Source: Acidovorax sp. Leaf160
GTDB lineage: Bacteria; Pseudomonadota; Gammaproteobacteria; Burkholderiales; Burkholderiaceae_C
DNA length: 64,000 nt
Direction of reading: 5' to 3'
Assembly: GCF_001424265.1 (NCBI RefSeq)
Contig: NZ_LMOV01000023.1
Span: 487,416-551,415, forward strand
Shown: one piece after another, positions 35,354 through 46,554 of the stretch
How positions within the stretch are numbered: position 1 is the stretch's first letter
Layout: each line of letters opens with the position of its first letter
Notes under the pieces: model-generated
The model's database searches: none
What the model saw: the letters and a program-made list of their open reading frames with translations, nothing else
Told to the model about the DNA's origin: nothing
Position numbers and translations under genes: made by a program

Positions 35354-38300
35354 TCACCGCGTCTCACCCACCTTCACCCGCGCATTCGGCGTCTCGCCGA
35401 ACATTTCCGGCGCATAGAGCGCTTCCACGCGGCTTGGCGGCAGGGCGAAGTCGCCGACGTTGTTCAGGCGCACGGTGTACTCCGTCTCCACCTTGCCCTT
35501 GGGCAGGTACTCGTAATAGGCGCGGTACGACTCGAAGCTGCGCTCCTCGAACGCCACCCAGCCGTTGCCGCCGCGCGTCTCGCCGCGGGTGGCGATCTCC
35601 GAGTCCCGGCCCAGGCCGCTGCCCAGAATGGTGGCGCCGCCCGGAATGGGATCGGTCACGGCGACCCAGGTCATGGGCGCGCTGGCGTCGATCTCCAGGC
35701 GCACGCGCAGCACGTCGCCGCGCGTGTATTTGCCGGCCACGGCCTGCTCCACCGGGGTGATGGTCTTCTTGATGGAATAGCCGGCCGAGAACGGCACCTT
35801 CAGGTCGATCGCCGCCACCGACTGCAGCGTGAGCCACGGCTTGCCGGCGCCCTGGTGCGACACGGCCAGGCTGCCCTTGCCTGGAGCGGGCGGCCAGGGC
35901 ACGAACATGCCGTTGTTGCGCAGGTTGCCGGGCGCTGCCGGCGCGCCGAACCAGGTGGTCTGGTGCGGGGCGCCTGCCGGGTCGCTGGCCTTCACCCGCT
36001 CCACCCTGGCCCAGTCCACGCTGGCGGTCTGTCCGGCCAGCGCGGCCTGGGTGGTGCCCGCCACCGGCACGGCCTCGAACTTCGCGCTGAACCTCTCCAG
36101 CGCCAGCCCGCCCCAGAGGTTGGCGGTGGTGGTGTGCCAGGCGCCGTTCTGCTGGCGGCTGATGAAACCATTGGCCAGGCGGCCCATGTCGTCCTTCCAG
36201 GCCGGGTCGTCCATCACGGCGAGCATCAGGCGGGCGGTATTGACGTCGCCGTTCTGCATCAGCCACCACCAGTAGTCGTCCTGCTCGGTGCTGAAGACGA
36301 GCTTGGTGCCCTGGTAGCTCAGGCGGGCCTTCAGGATCTGCGTCGCCTCGGCCAGCCGCTGGTCGCGTTGCGGCACGTCGGGCACGCGCTTCAGGATGTT
36401 CAGCCAGTCGATCACCGTGTGGGTGGGCCACTGGTTGGGCGCGATGGTGATGCTGCCCAGCATGCGCCCCGACGCCTTGCCGTAGCGCGACAGCGCCTCC
36501 AGGGCGGCCAGCTTGCGCATGTCCAGGTCCTTGCGCGGGCTCCAGAAGTCCCGCTGGATGCGGCCTTCGACGAAGGCGGCAAGGCCGCGCTCCATGGCGG
36601 CGCGGGCGTCGTCGGGCAGCTTGAACTCGGGGTGCAGCGCCGCGGCCTCGTGCGTGGCGGCCAGCAGATAGGCGGTGAGCGTGTCGCTGCCCCGGTCGTC
36701 GCTGCCCGCCTGCGGCGGGAAGTAGCTGGCCAGGCCAGCGGTATCGAGGTAGGTGGGCAACTGGGCCACCAGCGTCTGCCACAGCTTGCCGTCGCGCAGG
36801 CCCACGGCCTTGCTGGTCTTTTGCTCCAGGCAGGCGAAGGGGTAGTTGGCGAACCAGTCGCGCACGCCGGGCAGGCCTTCGGCCAGCTTGGGTTGCAGCG
36901 ACATCTTCAGGCCGCCCCGCTTGGCGCCGCTGGCGGGCAAGGCATCGGCGGGCGGGGCCACGTCGATCTGGAACAGGCCATCCACCTGCACCAGCGTGGC
37001 CTGCTGCACCGTCAGCGGCACGGCGGGAATGAGCCGCTGGCGGGCCTTGAGCGCATCCTTCGCGCCGCCGAGCGTGTCGCGCGCCTCGATCTCCCAGAGC
37101 AGCGCCTCGGCGCGGGTCTGCGCCAACTGCGCCGGGGCGGTGACGTTCCAGGCCACCTCGCGCGATTCGCCGGCGGGAATGTCCACCGTGCGCGGCTCCA
37201 GCGTCAGCAGCGTGGCTCGCGGCGCGACCTCCACCTTCATGGCTTTGGGCGTGGTGTTGCGCAGCGTGAGCTGGGCGCGGAACTGGTCGTCCTCGCGCAC
37301 CAGCGGCGGCAGGCCGCTGATGATCTGCAGATCCTGCGTGGCACGGATGCTGGTGGTGCCCGTGCCGAACAGGCCCGTGCCTGCATCGGCCACGGCGACG
37401 ATCTTGAAGGTGGTGAGCGCGTCGTTGAGCGGCACCGTCACCTTCGCCTGGCCTTTCGCGTCAAGCTGGATGGCGGGCTGCCAGAGCAGCAGGGTGTCCA
37501 GCAGCTCGCGGGTCTGCGCGCGGCCGCCGCCGCCGCCGGCGGGCACGGCCTTCTTGCCATAGTGGCGCCGGCCGATGATCTCCATCTGGGCGGTGGAGGT
37601 CTCCACGCCCCAGGCGCGGCGCTGCAGCATCGCTTCCAGCAGGTTCCAGCTGGTGTTGGGCATCAGCTCCAGCAGCGCCTGGTCGACGGCGGCCAGGGCC
37701 ACTTCGGCGTTGGCCGCCGGCTTGCCGCCGGGCAGCGTGGCGGTGATGGTGACCTGCGCCTTGCCGCGCACGGGGTAGCTGGCCTGGTCGGCGGCCACCT
37801 TCACGTCGATGCGGTGCGCCTGGGCGCCGACCTTGATCTCGGCCAGCCCCAGCCGGTAGGCCGGCTTGGACAGATCCACCATGGCCGTGGGCGCGACGTA
37901 TTCCTTGCCCTCGTACCAGAACGCGCTCCACCATTCGCGCGGCGCCTTGAAGCCCCAGGTGAAGAAGCTGTACCACGGCACCTCGCGCAGCCGGCCGCGC
38001 AGGGCCAGCACGCTCACGTACACGTTCGGGCCCCAGCCCTCTTCCACCTTCAGCTCCACCGTCGGGTCCTGGCCGTTCAGCTGCACCACGCGGGTGCTCA
38101 GCACGCCTTCGCGCTCCACCGCCACCAGCGCGGTCGCGTGGCGGAACGGCATGCGCACCTGCAGCTTGGCGACTTCGCCGGGCTGGTAGCTCTTCTTCTC
38201 GGGCAGCAGGTCGATGCGGTCGTGGTCTTCGCCGCCGAACCAGAGTTCGCCCTGCTTGGTGACCCAGACGGAAGACGATGCCTGCGACTCGTTGCCGTCC

Positions 38301-41300
38301 TTGTCGCGCGCGGTGGCGATCAGCTGCACCTCGCCTGCCTCGTCCAGCTTGGCCTCGCAGAGCAGCAGCCCGCGCGAGTCGGTCTTGCCGGAGCACACGG
38401 TGCCCAGGTCCTTGGTTTCGGTCTTGTTGTCGTAGCTGTAGAAGCCGCCCACCATGCGCTTGCGGCTGCTGGTGGTGATGCGCGCCACGGCCTTCACCGC
38501 CATCGGCACGCCTTCCTGCGCGCGGCCTTCCAGCCCCAGGGCCAGCGCCTGGAAGCGGATCTTCTGCGCGGCCGACACCCAGCCTTCGGTCTTGATGCCC
38601 GCCACCACGGCGGCCGGCCACAGCGTCTGCGTGCTGCGCAGCGTCTGCACCTCGCCGTTCGGGTCGGAATAGGTCGCCTCCAGCACCAGGTCCTGCGGCT
38701 GGCGGGCCTGGGGCACGTCGGCGATGGTGGCCTTGCCCGCGCCGTTGCGGTCCAGCGTCACGGCCAGCTTGTCGGCGATGACGTGCGTGTCCTGGCTCGC
38801 GGCCGGCTCTTCCTCGCCGTTCCCCGCGGCGCCGCCGCTGGAACTGTCGCCGAAGCTGAAGGCGTCGTAGTCCGGGTACTGCAGACCCTTGCCGCGCACC
38901 ATGGCCGACACGCGCACCGGCAGGTTGGCCGCTCCCCCGCCGGCCACATAGTTGACCTGCACGTCCACAGGCACGCTGGTGGCGCGCACCAGGGGCTTTT
39001 GGGTCGAAGGCACCACGCGGCCTTCCAGCACCGGCAGGCGGAACTCCTCCACCCGGAATCCACCGGAGCCGAAGCTGCGGTCGCCCCCCCGGGCATCGCT
39101 GCCACGCAATTCGACGCTGTACGCGCCCAGCTTGGCAGCGGGCGGCACGGCGAAGGTGTTCTCCGCACTCAGGCCGCCGGTGGCCGTCTTGCGCCACTGC
39201 AGCGGCTGGGTGAACTGCTGGCCGCTGCCGATATGGGTGATCACCAGCGTCGCCGGCTCGCTTTCGGGCAGCCCGAAGCCGCTCTTGTTCTGCAGGCGCA
39301 GCACGTGCTTCATCGACACCGTCTCGCCCGCCCGCAGCAGGGTGCGGTCGAAGATCGTGTGGGCGATCTCGTCAGGCTGCGGATCGCTGCTGGTGGGCAC
39401 GTTGAAGCGCCAGGGCTCGATGCCGCGCTGCCAGTCGCTCCAGGTGAAGGCCATGTCGGGCGCGCCATCCGCGCCGGTGGCGCGGGCGCTGACGAAGTAC
39501 GCCTGCATCCAGTCGCCCTGCCCCTGGCAGACCGGCGCCTGGGGCGAGAGGCCCTCGAAGGTGGCCACGCCCTCGGCGTTGGTGGTGGCCTGCGCCAGCT
39601 CCTTCCCATCGCACGACGACACGCGCACCTGCGCATTCGGCACGACCTGGCCCTTGTCCAGCGTCGTCACCCAGGCGGCGGCGTTCTCGCGGCCCAGCTT
39701 GAAATGCACCGCCAGGTTGGTCACCAGGGCCGAGGTGCGCACGTACATGGTGCGGCCCGCGCCGTGCCGCTCGTCGAGCAGCGACCGGCCCAGCAGCGGC
39801 GAGGCGATCTCCACCACATGGAAGCCCTGCGGCAGCGGAATGCCGACCACCTCGAACGGGCGCGGGTCGCCGCTGGCGGCCTTGGGCAGGTCGAGCGCCT
39901 TCACGCCGGGCAGGCCGCTCAGCAGCGACAGCATGCGGGTCTGCACCTGCTGGCGGTCGCTGTCGCCCAGCACGGCCGGCAGCGGCCCGCGCGCATCGCG
40001 GCGCGCCTGGGCGCGGTCCACGGTGCCGCTGTCGTAGCGCCGCACCTTGTGCATCCAGGCAATGATCTCGGCGTCGGTGGTCGGCTGCAGGGTCGCGACC
40101 TTGGAGGCCGCCGCATCGGGCGCGCCTGCCAGCCCGGGCTGCAGGCCCTGCACGCGCAGGTCGGCTTCCACGTTGCGCAGCGTCACCGGCAGCAGGGCGG
40201 GGCCTTGCGGGCCTTCCGCGAAGCGCTCGACGAGGCCGAAGGGCGAGGCGGCGAACTTGGCCAGCGGCGGCATCGCCCCGGTGGCCACCGCCAGCGGGAA
40301 GCTGCCCGCATTGGCCAGCGTGCGGCCCGAGGCGTCCTTGAAGTCGCCGGGCAGCTGCAAAGAGAACTTCGCGCTGGCCGGAAACGGCGGCGCGAACGTG
40401 ATGCCGGTGACGACCGAGTCGCCGTCGCCCTGCGCATCGACGGTGGGCTTGAGGGTTTCATCGCCCTTGAGCCGGATGGCTTCGGCCAGCTTGCGCGGCA
40501 CGGGGGCGTTGAACGACAGGCGCATGGGCCGGATCGGCAGACAGGCGGCCTGCGCGTTCTCGCGCTCGCAGCTGAAGTCGGCGGAGAACGGCTCGCGCAC
40601 CTGGTAGGCAAAGCGCTTCTCCACGTTGTTGGCCACACCGCTCGGCGTGGCCACGCCGCGGCCGAAGACCAGCTGCACCTTGGAGCCCGAAGTGAGCCGC
40701 CGGTTGCAGGCCAGCGTCGCGTAGCGCAGCGGCTCCTTGGCTGCCGCGCCTTCCAGGCTCTGCGACTTCAGCAGGGCCTGCCGGTCCTTGCCTTCCACGG
40801 CACGCACCGGAATGCGTTCGCCCACCCCATCGGCCACGCACCAGACATGGGCCAGCACGCTGGCGGCGGTGGCCGCGCCGTTGAATTGCAGCGTGAAGAA
40901 CTGTTCTTCGTCGATGCGCTGGTAGGTGCCGGGACGCACGTTCTGCACGAACGGCCCGCCACTATTGAATTGATAGCTAGAAGTGCCCGTCAATGGGGCG
41001 CCAGCGGCCGATTTGAACCCGGATTTGGCAGTGACGGAGCAACGCACGCCGGGCGGCAGGTCGGCGGTGAAGTCATAGACCCACTCGCGCTCGCCGGTCC
41101 AGCGGCCGGTGCCCTGGCCGGCGGCCGCATCGTCACAGCTGACGGCGAAGGGCGCGGGGGCTTTCGGGTCGCCGAACGACACGGCGGCGCTGTCGAACTT
41201 GACGACCACCTGCCGCACGCGCGCCACCTCGCCCTGCGGCGAGAGGCTGGCGACCGTGAGCGCCTGGGCGCCGGTGGCAAGCGCTGCGAGCGATGCCGCC

Positions 41301-41395
41301 AGGAGCCAGCGGCTCCAGGGGCGCGGGCGGTGCCAGCGGTGCGGGCGGGCGGGGGCCAGAGGATCGGGTGTGGTCGTCGCTGTCGTTGTAGTCAT
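35354..41395 (-). CDS. Bacterial alpha-2-macroglobulin (YfhM-like)
   Basis: A 2013-residue periplasmic protein (E. coli YfhM has 1653). A signal peptide ends near ALATGAQA, with no lipobox, so it is probably soluble and not a lipoprotein. Successive macroglobulin-like beta domains are followed by a bait-region area. The thioester motif CLEQ is at about 1522-1525 (YPFACLEQKTSKA), then the alpha-helical thioester and C-terminal receptor-like domains. It should trap foreign proteases entering the periplasm, working with PBP1C in repair after envelope breach. Residues 141-145 (YQFNS) and those before them are encoded by a palindromic repeat. The long N-terminal extension is divergent. Confidence 0.92.
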   Translation of the reverse strand: MTTTTATTTPDPLAPARPHRWHRPRPWSRWLLAASLAALATGAQALTVASLSPQGEVARVRQVVVKFDSAAVSFGDPKAPAPFAVSCDDAAAGQGTGRWTGEREWVYDFTADLPPGVRCSVTAKSGFKSAAGAPLTGTSSYQFNSGGPFVQNVRPGTYQRIDEEQFFTLQFNGAATAASVLAHVWCVADGVGERIPVRAVEGKDRQALLKSQSLEGAAAKEPLRYATLACNRRLTSGSKVQLVFGRGVATPSGVANNVEKRFAYQVREPFSADFSCERENAQAACLPIRPMRLSFNAPVPRKLAEAIRLKGDETLKPTVDAQGDGDSVVTGITFAPPFPASAKFSLQLPGDFKDASGRTLANAGSFPLAVATGAMPPLAKFAASPFGLVERFAEGPQGPALLPVTLRNVEADLRVQGLQPGLAGAPDAAASKVATLQPTTDAEIIAWMHKVRRYDSGTVDRAQARRDARGPLPAVLGDSDRQQVQTRMLSLLSGLPGVKALDLPKAASGDPRPFEVVGIPLPQGFHVVEIASPLLGRSLLDERHGAGRTMYVRTSALVTNLAVHFKLGRENAAAWVTTLDKGQVVPNAQVRVSSCDGKELAQATTNAEGVATFEGLSPQAPVCQGQGDWMQAYFVSARATGADGAPDMAFTWSDWQRGIEPWRFNVPTSSDPQPDEIAHTIFDRTLLRAGETVSMKHVLRLQNKSGFGLPESEPATLVITHIGSGQQFTQPLQWRKTATGGLSAENTFAVPPAAKLGAYSVELRGSDARGGDRSFGSGGFRVEEFRLPVLEGRVVPSTQKPLVRATSVPVDVQVNYVAGGGAANLPVRVSAMVRGKGLQYPDYDAFSFGDSSSGGAAGNGEEEPAASQDTHVIADKLAVTLDRNGAGKATIADVPQARQPQDLVLEATYSDPNGEVQTLRSTQTLWPAAVVAGIKTEGWVSAAQKIRFQALALGLEGRAQEGVPMAVKAVARITTSSRKRMVGGFYSYDNKTETKDLGTVCSGKTDSRGLLLCEAKLDEAGEVQLIATARDKDGNESQASSSVWVTKQGELWFGGEDHDRIDLLPEKKSYQPGEVAKLQVRMPFRHATALVAVEREGVLSTRVVQLNGQDPTVELKVEEGWGPNVYVSVLALRGRLREVPWYSFFTWGFKAPREWWSAFWYEGKEYVAPTAMVDLSKPAYRLGLAEIKVGAQAHRIDVKVAADQASYPVRGKAQVTITATLPGGKPAANAEVALAAVDQALLELMPNTSWNLLEAMLQRRAWGVETSTAQMEIIGRRHYGKKAVPAGGGGGRAQTRELLDTLLLWQPAIQLDAKGQAKVTVPLNDALTTFKIVAVADAGTGLFGTGTTSIRATQDLQIISGLPPLVREDDQFRAQLTLRNTTPKAMKVEVAPRATLLTLEPRTVDIPAGESREVAWNVTAPAQLAQTRAEALLWEIEARDTLGGAKDALKARQRLIPAVPLTVQQATLVQVDGLFQIDVAPPADALPASGAKRGGLKMSLQPKLAEGLPGVRDWFANYPFACLEQKTSKAVGLRDGKLWQTLVAQLPTYLDTAGLASYFPPQAGSDDRGSDTLTAYLLAATHEAAALHPEFKLPDDARAAMERGLAAFVEGRIQRDFWSPRKDLDMRKLAALEALSRYGKASGRMLGSITIAPNQWPTHTVIDWLNILKRVPDVPQRDQRLAEATQILKARLSYQGTKLVFSTEQDDYWWWLMQNGDVNTARLMLAVMDDPAWKDDMGRLANGFISRQQNGAWHTTTANLWGGLALERFSAKFEAVPVAGTTQAALAGQTASVDWARVERVKASDPAGAPHQTTWFGAPAAPGNLRNNGMFVPWPPAPGKGSLAVSHQGAGKPWLTLQSVAAIDLKVPFSAGYSIKKTITPVEQAVAGKYTRGDVLRVRLEIDASAPMTWVAVTDPIPGGATILGSGLGRDSEIATRGETRGGNGWVAFEERSFESYRAYYEYLPKGKVETEYTVRLNNVGDFALPPSRVEALYAPEMFGETPNARVKVGETR
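40961..41018 (+). repeat. Dispersed palindromic element, copy 6, translated within the alpha-2-macroglobulin gene
   Basis: The core ACTAT-N7-ATAGC is at 40961-40977 (one mismatch in the left arm), with the tail to higher coordinates. The orientation is opposite to that in pbpC and polA. It is translated in frame; the palindrome gives SYQFNS near residue 141, just after the N-terminal domain. Confidence 0.65.
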
Positions 41396-41581
41396 GGCGT
41401 GCCGAGTGGATACCGAACAGGGGGCGGAGCGCCGGCTCCGGAGGCGGCAAGGTTAGCCCATCGCGAGGCGCCCCTTCCATGCCGTGCGGCGAGCCGGCCG
41501 CCGAACCGCGCCGGTGGACTCGACCTACACCGCTGAGCGGGCCTCGGCCGCCAAGATGCGCGGAGAAGGCTCCACCCACCC

Positions 41582-42823
41582 ATGCCACCACCCTCCTCCT
41601 CCCAACGCCGCTGGGAAATCGACTTCGTGCGCGGCCTGATGCTGGGGCTGATGACGGTGACGCACCTGCCGACCCGGGTGTCGATTCCGCTCGGCCAGCC
41701 GTTCGGCTTCGTGTCGGCGGCCGAAGGCTTCGTGCTGCTGTCGGCCTACATGGCCGGCCTGGTGTATGGGCGCGTGGCCTTTCGCAAGGGCATTGCGCCC
41801 ATGCGCCAGGCGTTCTGGCGCCGCGCACTCACCATCTACGGCTGCCAGGCCGCGACGCTGCTGTTCCTGTTCACCGTCATCACCACGGTGGGCCTGTATG
41901 TGGACCAGCCGGCCGTCAAAGGCCTGCTGAATTTCTACTTCGCCCAGCCGGTGGACGCCCTGGTCGGCGGGCTGCTGCTGGTGTATGAGCCCCCGCTGCT
42001 CGACATCCTGCCGCTCTACGTGCTGTTCATGCTGATCAGCCCCTGGGTGCTGGCTTTTGCGCTGCAGCGCAGCTGGCTGCCGGTGATGGCGGTGAGCGTG
42101 CTGCTCTGGGTGCTGTCGCAGTTCGGCTTCGCGGAATGGGCATGGTCGCAGTTCAGCCGCATCCTGCCGGTGTCGGTGCCGTTCAGCGAGACCGGCTCAT
42201 TCGTCATGGGCGCGTGGCAGTTTCTCTGGATCATGGGTCTCTGGATGGGCGCGAGCCGCAACGACCCGGCGGCAGCGCCGTTCGAGTTCCCGCGCTGGAC
42301 GCTGTGGCTGGCCGGCGCCATCGCCCTGGTCGGCCTGGTGTGGCGCCATGCCGTCGGGCAGGTGCCGTTTCCGCACGCTCCCTGGGCCAACGTGCTGCAG
42401 GACAAGTGGCTGCTCGCCCCGCTGCGGCTGATCGACCTGTTCGCGTTGGTGGTTCTGGCGATCCGCTTCGGCCCGCCGCTGCTGGCGCGGCTGCCGCGCA
42501 TGCGCTGGCTGGAAACGCTGGGATCCGCCTCGCTGGCGGTGTTCTGCGCGCACCTGGTGGTGGTGCTGCTGGTGCTGACGCTGTTCGGGGCCAACTACGA
42601 ACGCCCCTGGCCGCTGGACATCGCCCTGCTGGCGGCCTGCTTCGGCAGCCTGTATGCGGCCGCCAAGGTCACGCTCTGGTTCGACCGGCAACCCGCCGAG
42701 GACGACGCGCCCGCGCCGCCGCCCGTGGTGTATGCGGAAAAGCCCACGCCGCTGACGGAAGACACCGACCTGCTGCCACACCAACCGGACACGGTGGTGG
42801 CGCCCGCCATCCGCCCGTTGTAG
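41582..42823 (+). CDS. OpgC-domain membrane acyltransferase-like protein
   Basis: A 413-residue integral membrane protein with about ten hydrophobic helices. It begins RRWEIDFVRGLMLGLMTVTHLP, the OpgC/acyltransferase-3 start with the conserved Asp-Arg-Gly pattern; the usual His is in VTHLP. OpgC proteins transfer succinyl groups onto osmoregulated periplasmic glucans, but many relatives have unknown substrates. The C-terminal ~45 residues are a charged Pro-rich cytoplasmic tail. It is divergent from the alpha-2-macroglobulin gene (186-bp gap) and convergent with the SGNH hydrolase gene. Confidence 0.85.
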   Translation: MPPPSSSQRRWEIDFVRGLMLGLMTVTHLPTRVSIPLGQPFGFVSAAEGFVLLSAYMAGLVYGRVAFRKGIAPMRQAFWRRALTIYGCQAATLLFLFTVITTVGLYVDQPAVKGLLNFYFAQPVDALVGGLLLVYEPPLLDILPLYVLFMLISPWVLAFALQRSWLPVMAVSVLLWVLSQFGFAEWAWSQFSRILPVSVPFSETGSFVMGAWQFLWIMGLWMGASRNDPAAAPFEFPRWTLWLAGAIALVGLVWRHAVGQVPFPHAPWANVLQDKWLLAPLRLIDLFALVVLAIRFGPPLLARLPRMRWLETLGSASLAVFCAHLVVVLLVLTLFGANYERPWPLDIALLAACFGSLYAAAKVTLWFDRQPAEDDAPAPPPVVYAEKPTPLTEDTDLLPHQPDTVVAPAIRPL

Positions 42824-42885
42824 ACCGAAGAACCCGGCGGCGCGCGACCGACGCCAGGCGAGCCGGCAAAGCCGGGCAAGCCAGA

Positions 42886-42909
42886 AGAAAGGCCGCGAGG
42901 CTAGCGGCC
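42886..42909 (-). terminator. Probable terminator overlapping the SGNH hydrolase stop codon
   Basis: On the minus strand GGCCGC-N7-GCGGCC (42891-42909) is followed by TTTCTTCT. The stem begins in the last codons of the gene. Its T-run is interrupted, so efficiency may be modest. Confidence 0.5.
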
Positions 42910-43737
42910 CGCGCTGACCTGCATCAGCCCGCCCGGCTGAACCGGCGCGGCCACCGCGGCCGGGGGCTGGCCCCCACGGGCAGCCTGCAGCGTCGCGGCG
43001 CCGTTCCCCGAGGCCCCCAGGTGGTGGGTGATCACCGCCTGCCAGAGGTCGTAGCCCGCGCCGTTCATGTGCAGCCGGTCCGGGCCGTACAGGTCGGTGC
43101 GCGGCTCGCCCGCCGCCGTCAGCATGGGGGTGAAGATGTCGATGTAGTCGCTCTGCGGCACGCTCTGCAGGTAGCCTGCCAGCAGGGCGTTGGCCTCGCG
43201 CACCTGGGGCAGCAGCGCGCTGCGCAGGGGGCTTGGCTTGATGGAGATGTAGCTGATGCGCGTGTCGGGCAGCGCCGTGCGCACCGCCGTCACGAAGGAA
43301 CGGAAGCTCTCCAGCACCTGCGCCGGGCTGCGTCCCTCGGCCAGGTCGTTGTCGCCGGCATAGACGATCACATGCCGTGGACGGTACTGCACCACCAGGC
43401 TTTTGACGAAATAGTTGCAGTCCGCCATGGTCGAGCCGCCGAAGCCCCGGTTGATGACCACCGGCAACTGCCGGAAGTCCTCGCGCAGATCGGGCCACAG
43501 GCGGATGGTGGAACTGCCCACGAACAGCACCCCGCCGGCTTGCGGCGCCTGGTCGCGGTCGGCGGCGGCAAAGGCGTCCATGCTGGACTGCCAGCGCGCA
43601 TAGGCGGGCGGCAGCACCTCGGCCGCGACGGCGGCAGGGCTGGCGTCACCCTGCGGCGCGGATTGGGCAGCGAACGCCAGCGCGGCCATGCCGGCAGCAG
43701 CAAGCAGACGAAAAGCGGACGACCGATTCAGTGACAT
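42901..43737 (-). CDS. Secreted SGNH/GDSL hydrolase
   Basis: A 278-residue protein with a signal peptide (MSLNRSSAFRLLAAAGMAALAFAAQS). All four SGNH blocks are visible: Ser75 in VGSSTIRLW, Gly in RGFGGST (98-102), Asn130 in YAGDND, and Asp220/His223 in GPDRLHMN. It should be an exported esterase or deacylase, perhaps acting on acylated glycans, which would suit its OpgC-like neighbour. It starts 167 bp downstream of argH on the same strand. The C-terminal ~45 residues are Ala/Gly-rich. Confidence 0.9.
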   Translation of the reverse strand: MSLNRSSAFRLLAAAGMAALAFAAQSAPQGDASPAAVAAEVLPPAYARWQSSMDAFAAADRDQAPQAGGVLFVGSSTIRLWPDLREDFRQLPVVINRGFGGSTMADCNYFVKSLVVQYRPRHVIVYAGDNDLAEGRSPAQVLESFRSFVTAVRTALPDTRISYISIKPSPLRSALLPQVREANALLAGYLQSVPQSDYIDIFTPMLTAAGEPRTDLYGPDRLHMNGAGYDLWQAVITHHLGASGNGAATLQAARGGQPPAAVAAPVQPGGLMQVSAGR

Positions 43738-43904
43738 GGAGCGGTTCCATCAAGGACGGGCAGCGGCGTGTGATGCGCTGGTTGCCAGAAAATTCCTACA
43801 AGACACACTTTTTACAACTGAAGCCGGTCGGCCGCAACCTCAGCCCGGGTCGGGCCAGCCCGGGCAGCGGGCGGGCCGCCCGAGCGATGACCCTCCGAGG
43901 AAGG

Positions 43905-45392
<1,488 letters not shown>

Positions 45393-45442
45393 GGAGGGCA
45401 ATAATCCGGTGGTTCAGACACCCGGAACACCCGGATGCCGCA

Positions 45443-46516
45443 ATGCAAGAAACGCAAATTTTATCGACCCAGCCGGCCCCCCTCGCCGCAGCGGCCCCGG
45501 CCGCGGCGCCCACGGGGCGCGCGCTGGTGTTCGACGCCTGCCATGCCGGCGTGATCCTGCGGGCTGTGCTGGTCGTCGAAGCGGTGCTGGGCGTGGGCGC
45601 CCTGTTCGTGGCGCCGTCGCCGGTGGAATGGCTGGCCCGCCTGGCGCTGCTGACTGGCGGCGCCCTGCCCGCCACGCTGGCCTGGCTGCTGACGGCCTGC
45701 AGCCTGAAGCAGGTGCTCCAACGCCTGCCGGCGCCCTGGCACTACGCGGTGGGCGTGGTGCTGGGCGCGCTGGCGGGCCTGTGGGCCTGCGGCACGCTGG
45801 CGCTGGTGGGCGCCGCGGCCGAGCCGCCCTGGCTGGCCAGCGCCGCCACCGGAGCCCTGCTGTCGGCCGCACTGGTGGCCGCGCTGGTGCTGCGCGCCCG
45901 GGGCCGCACCCCGGCGGCCACCACCGCCCGGCTGACCGAGCTGCAGTCGCGCATCCGGCCGCATTTCCTGTTCAACACGCTCAACAGCGCCATCGCCCTG
46001 GTGCGGGCCGAACCAGCCAAGGCCGAAGCCATTCTGGAAGACCTGAGCGACCTGTTCCGCCACGCCCTGGTGGAACAGGGCGAGTCGGCCACGCTGGGGG
46101 AAGAGATCCTGCTGGCGCGCCGCTACCTGGACATCGAGCAGGTGCGGTTCGGCGAACGGCTGCGGGTGCGATGGCTGCTGGATGCGCGGGCCGACGGCGC
46201 GCGCCTTCCGCCCCTGCTGCTGCAGCCCCTGGTGGAGAACGCGGTCAAGCACGGCATCGAGCCCAGCCCCACGGGCGGCCGCGTGCGCGTGGCCACCGAA
46301 CTGCGCGGCAGCCGGGTCGTCGTGACCATCACCAACACGCTGCCGGCCGCCCCGGTGGCGGACAGCGCAGCGCGTGGCCACGGCATTGCCCTGGCCAACG
46401 TGCGTGACCGGCTGCGCCTGCTGCACGACGTGCAGTGCGACTTCAGCGCAGGCCCGCAGGGACCGCAAAATAGCCGCCACTACCAAGTGCGCATCAGCCT
46501 GCCGGCGAGGCACTGA
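45443..46516 (+). CDS. AlgZ/LytS-type sensor histidine kinase
   Basis: A 357-residue membrane sensor. Four hydrophobic segments (about 35-150) lead to a His_kinase (PF06580-type) domain whose phospho-acceptor is His174 in RIRPHFLFNTLNSAIAL. The ATP-binding part has VENAVKHGIEPSPTGG and ARGHGIALANVRDRL. It should phosphorylate the adjacent LytTR regulator (39 bp downstream). By analogy with FimS/AlgR next to argH in Pseudomonas it may control motility, pili or exopolysaccharide; that is inference from gene order. Confidence 0.88.
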   Translation: MQETQILSTQPAPLAAAAPAAAPTGRALVFDACHAGVILRAVLVVEAVLGVGALFVAPSPVEWLARLALLTGGALPATLAWLLTACSLKQVLQRLPAPWHYAVGVVLGALAGLWACGTLALVGAAAEPPWLASAATGALLSAALVAALVLRARGRTPAATTARLTELQSRIRPHFLFNTLNSAIALVRAEPAKAEAILEDLSDLFRHALVEQGESATLGEEILLARRYLDIEQVRFGERLRVRWLLDARADGARLPPLLLQPLVENAVKHGIEPSPTGGRVRVATELRGSRVVVTITNTLPAAPVADSAARGHGIALANVRDRLRLLHDVQCDFSAGPQGPQNSRHYQVRISLPARH

Positions 46517-46554
46517 CACCACCCCCGCCCTCTCTCACCCCCACCCTGCCCGCC

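Noticed and set aside
35327-41536. A 2,069-codon open frame on the plus strand
   Set aside because: It is antisense to the alpha-2-macroglobulin gene. Its translation is Arg/His/Gln/Gly/Ala-rich with no domain, the usual result of high third-position GC on the opposite strand.
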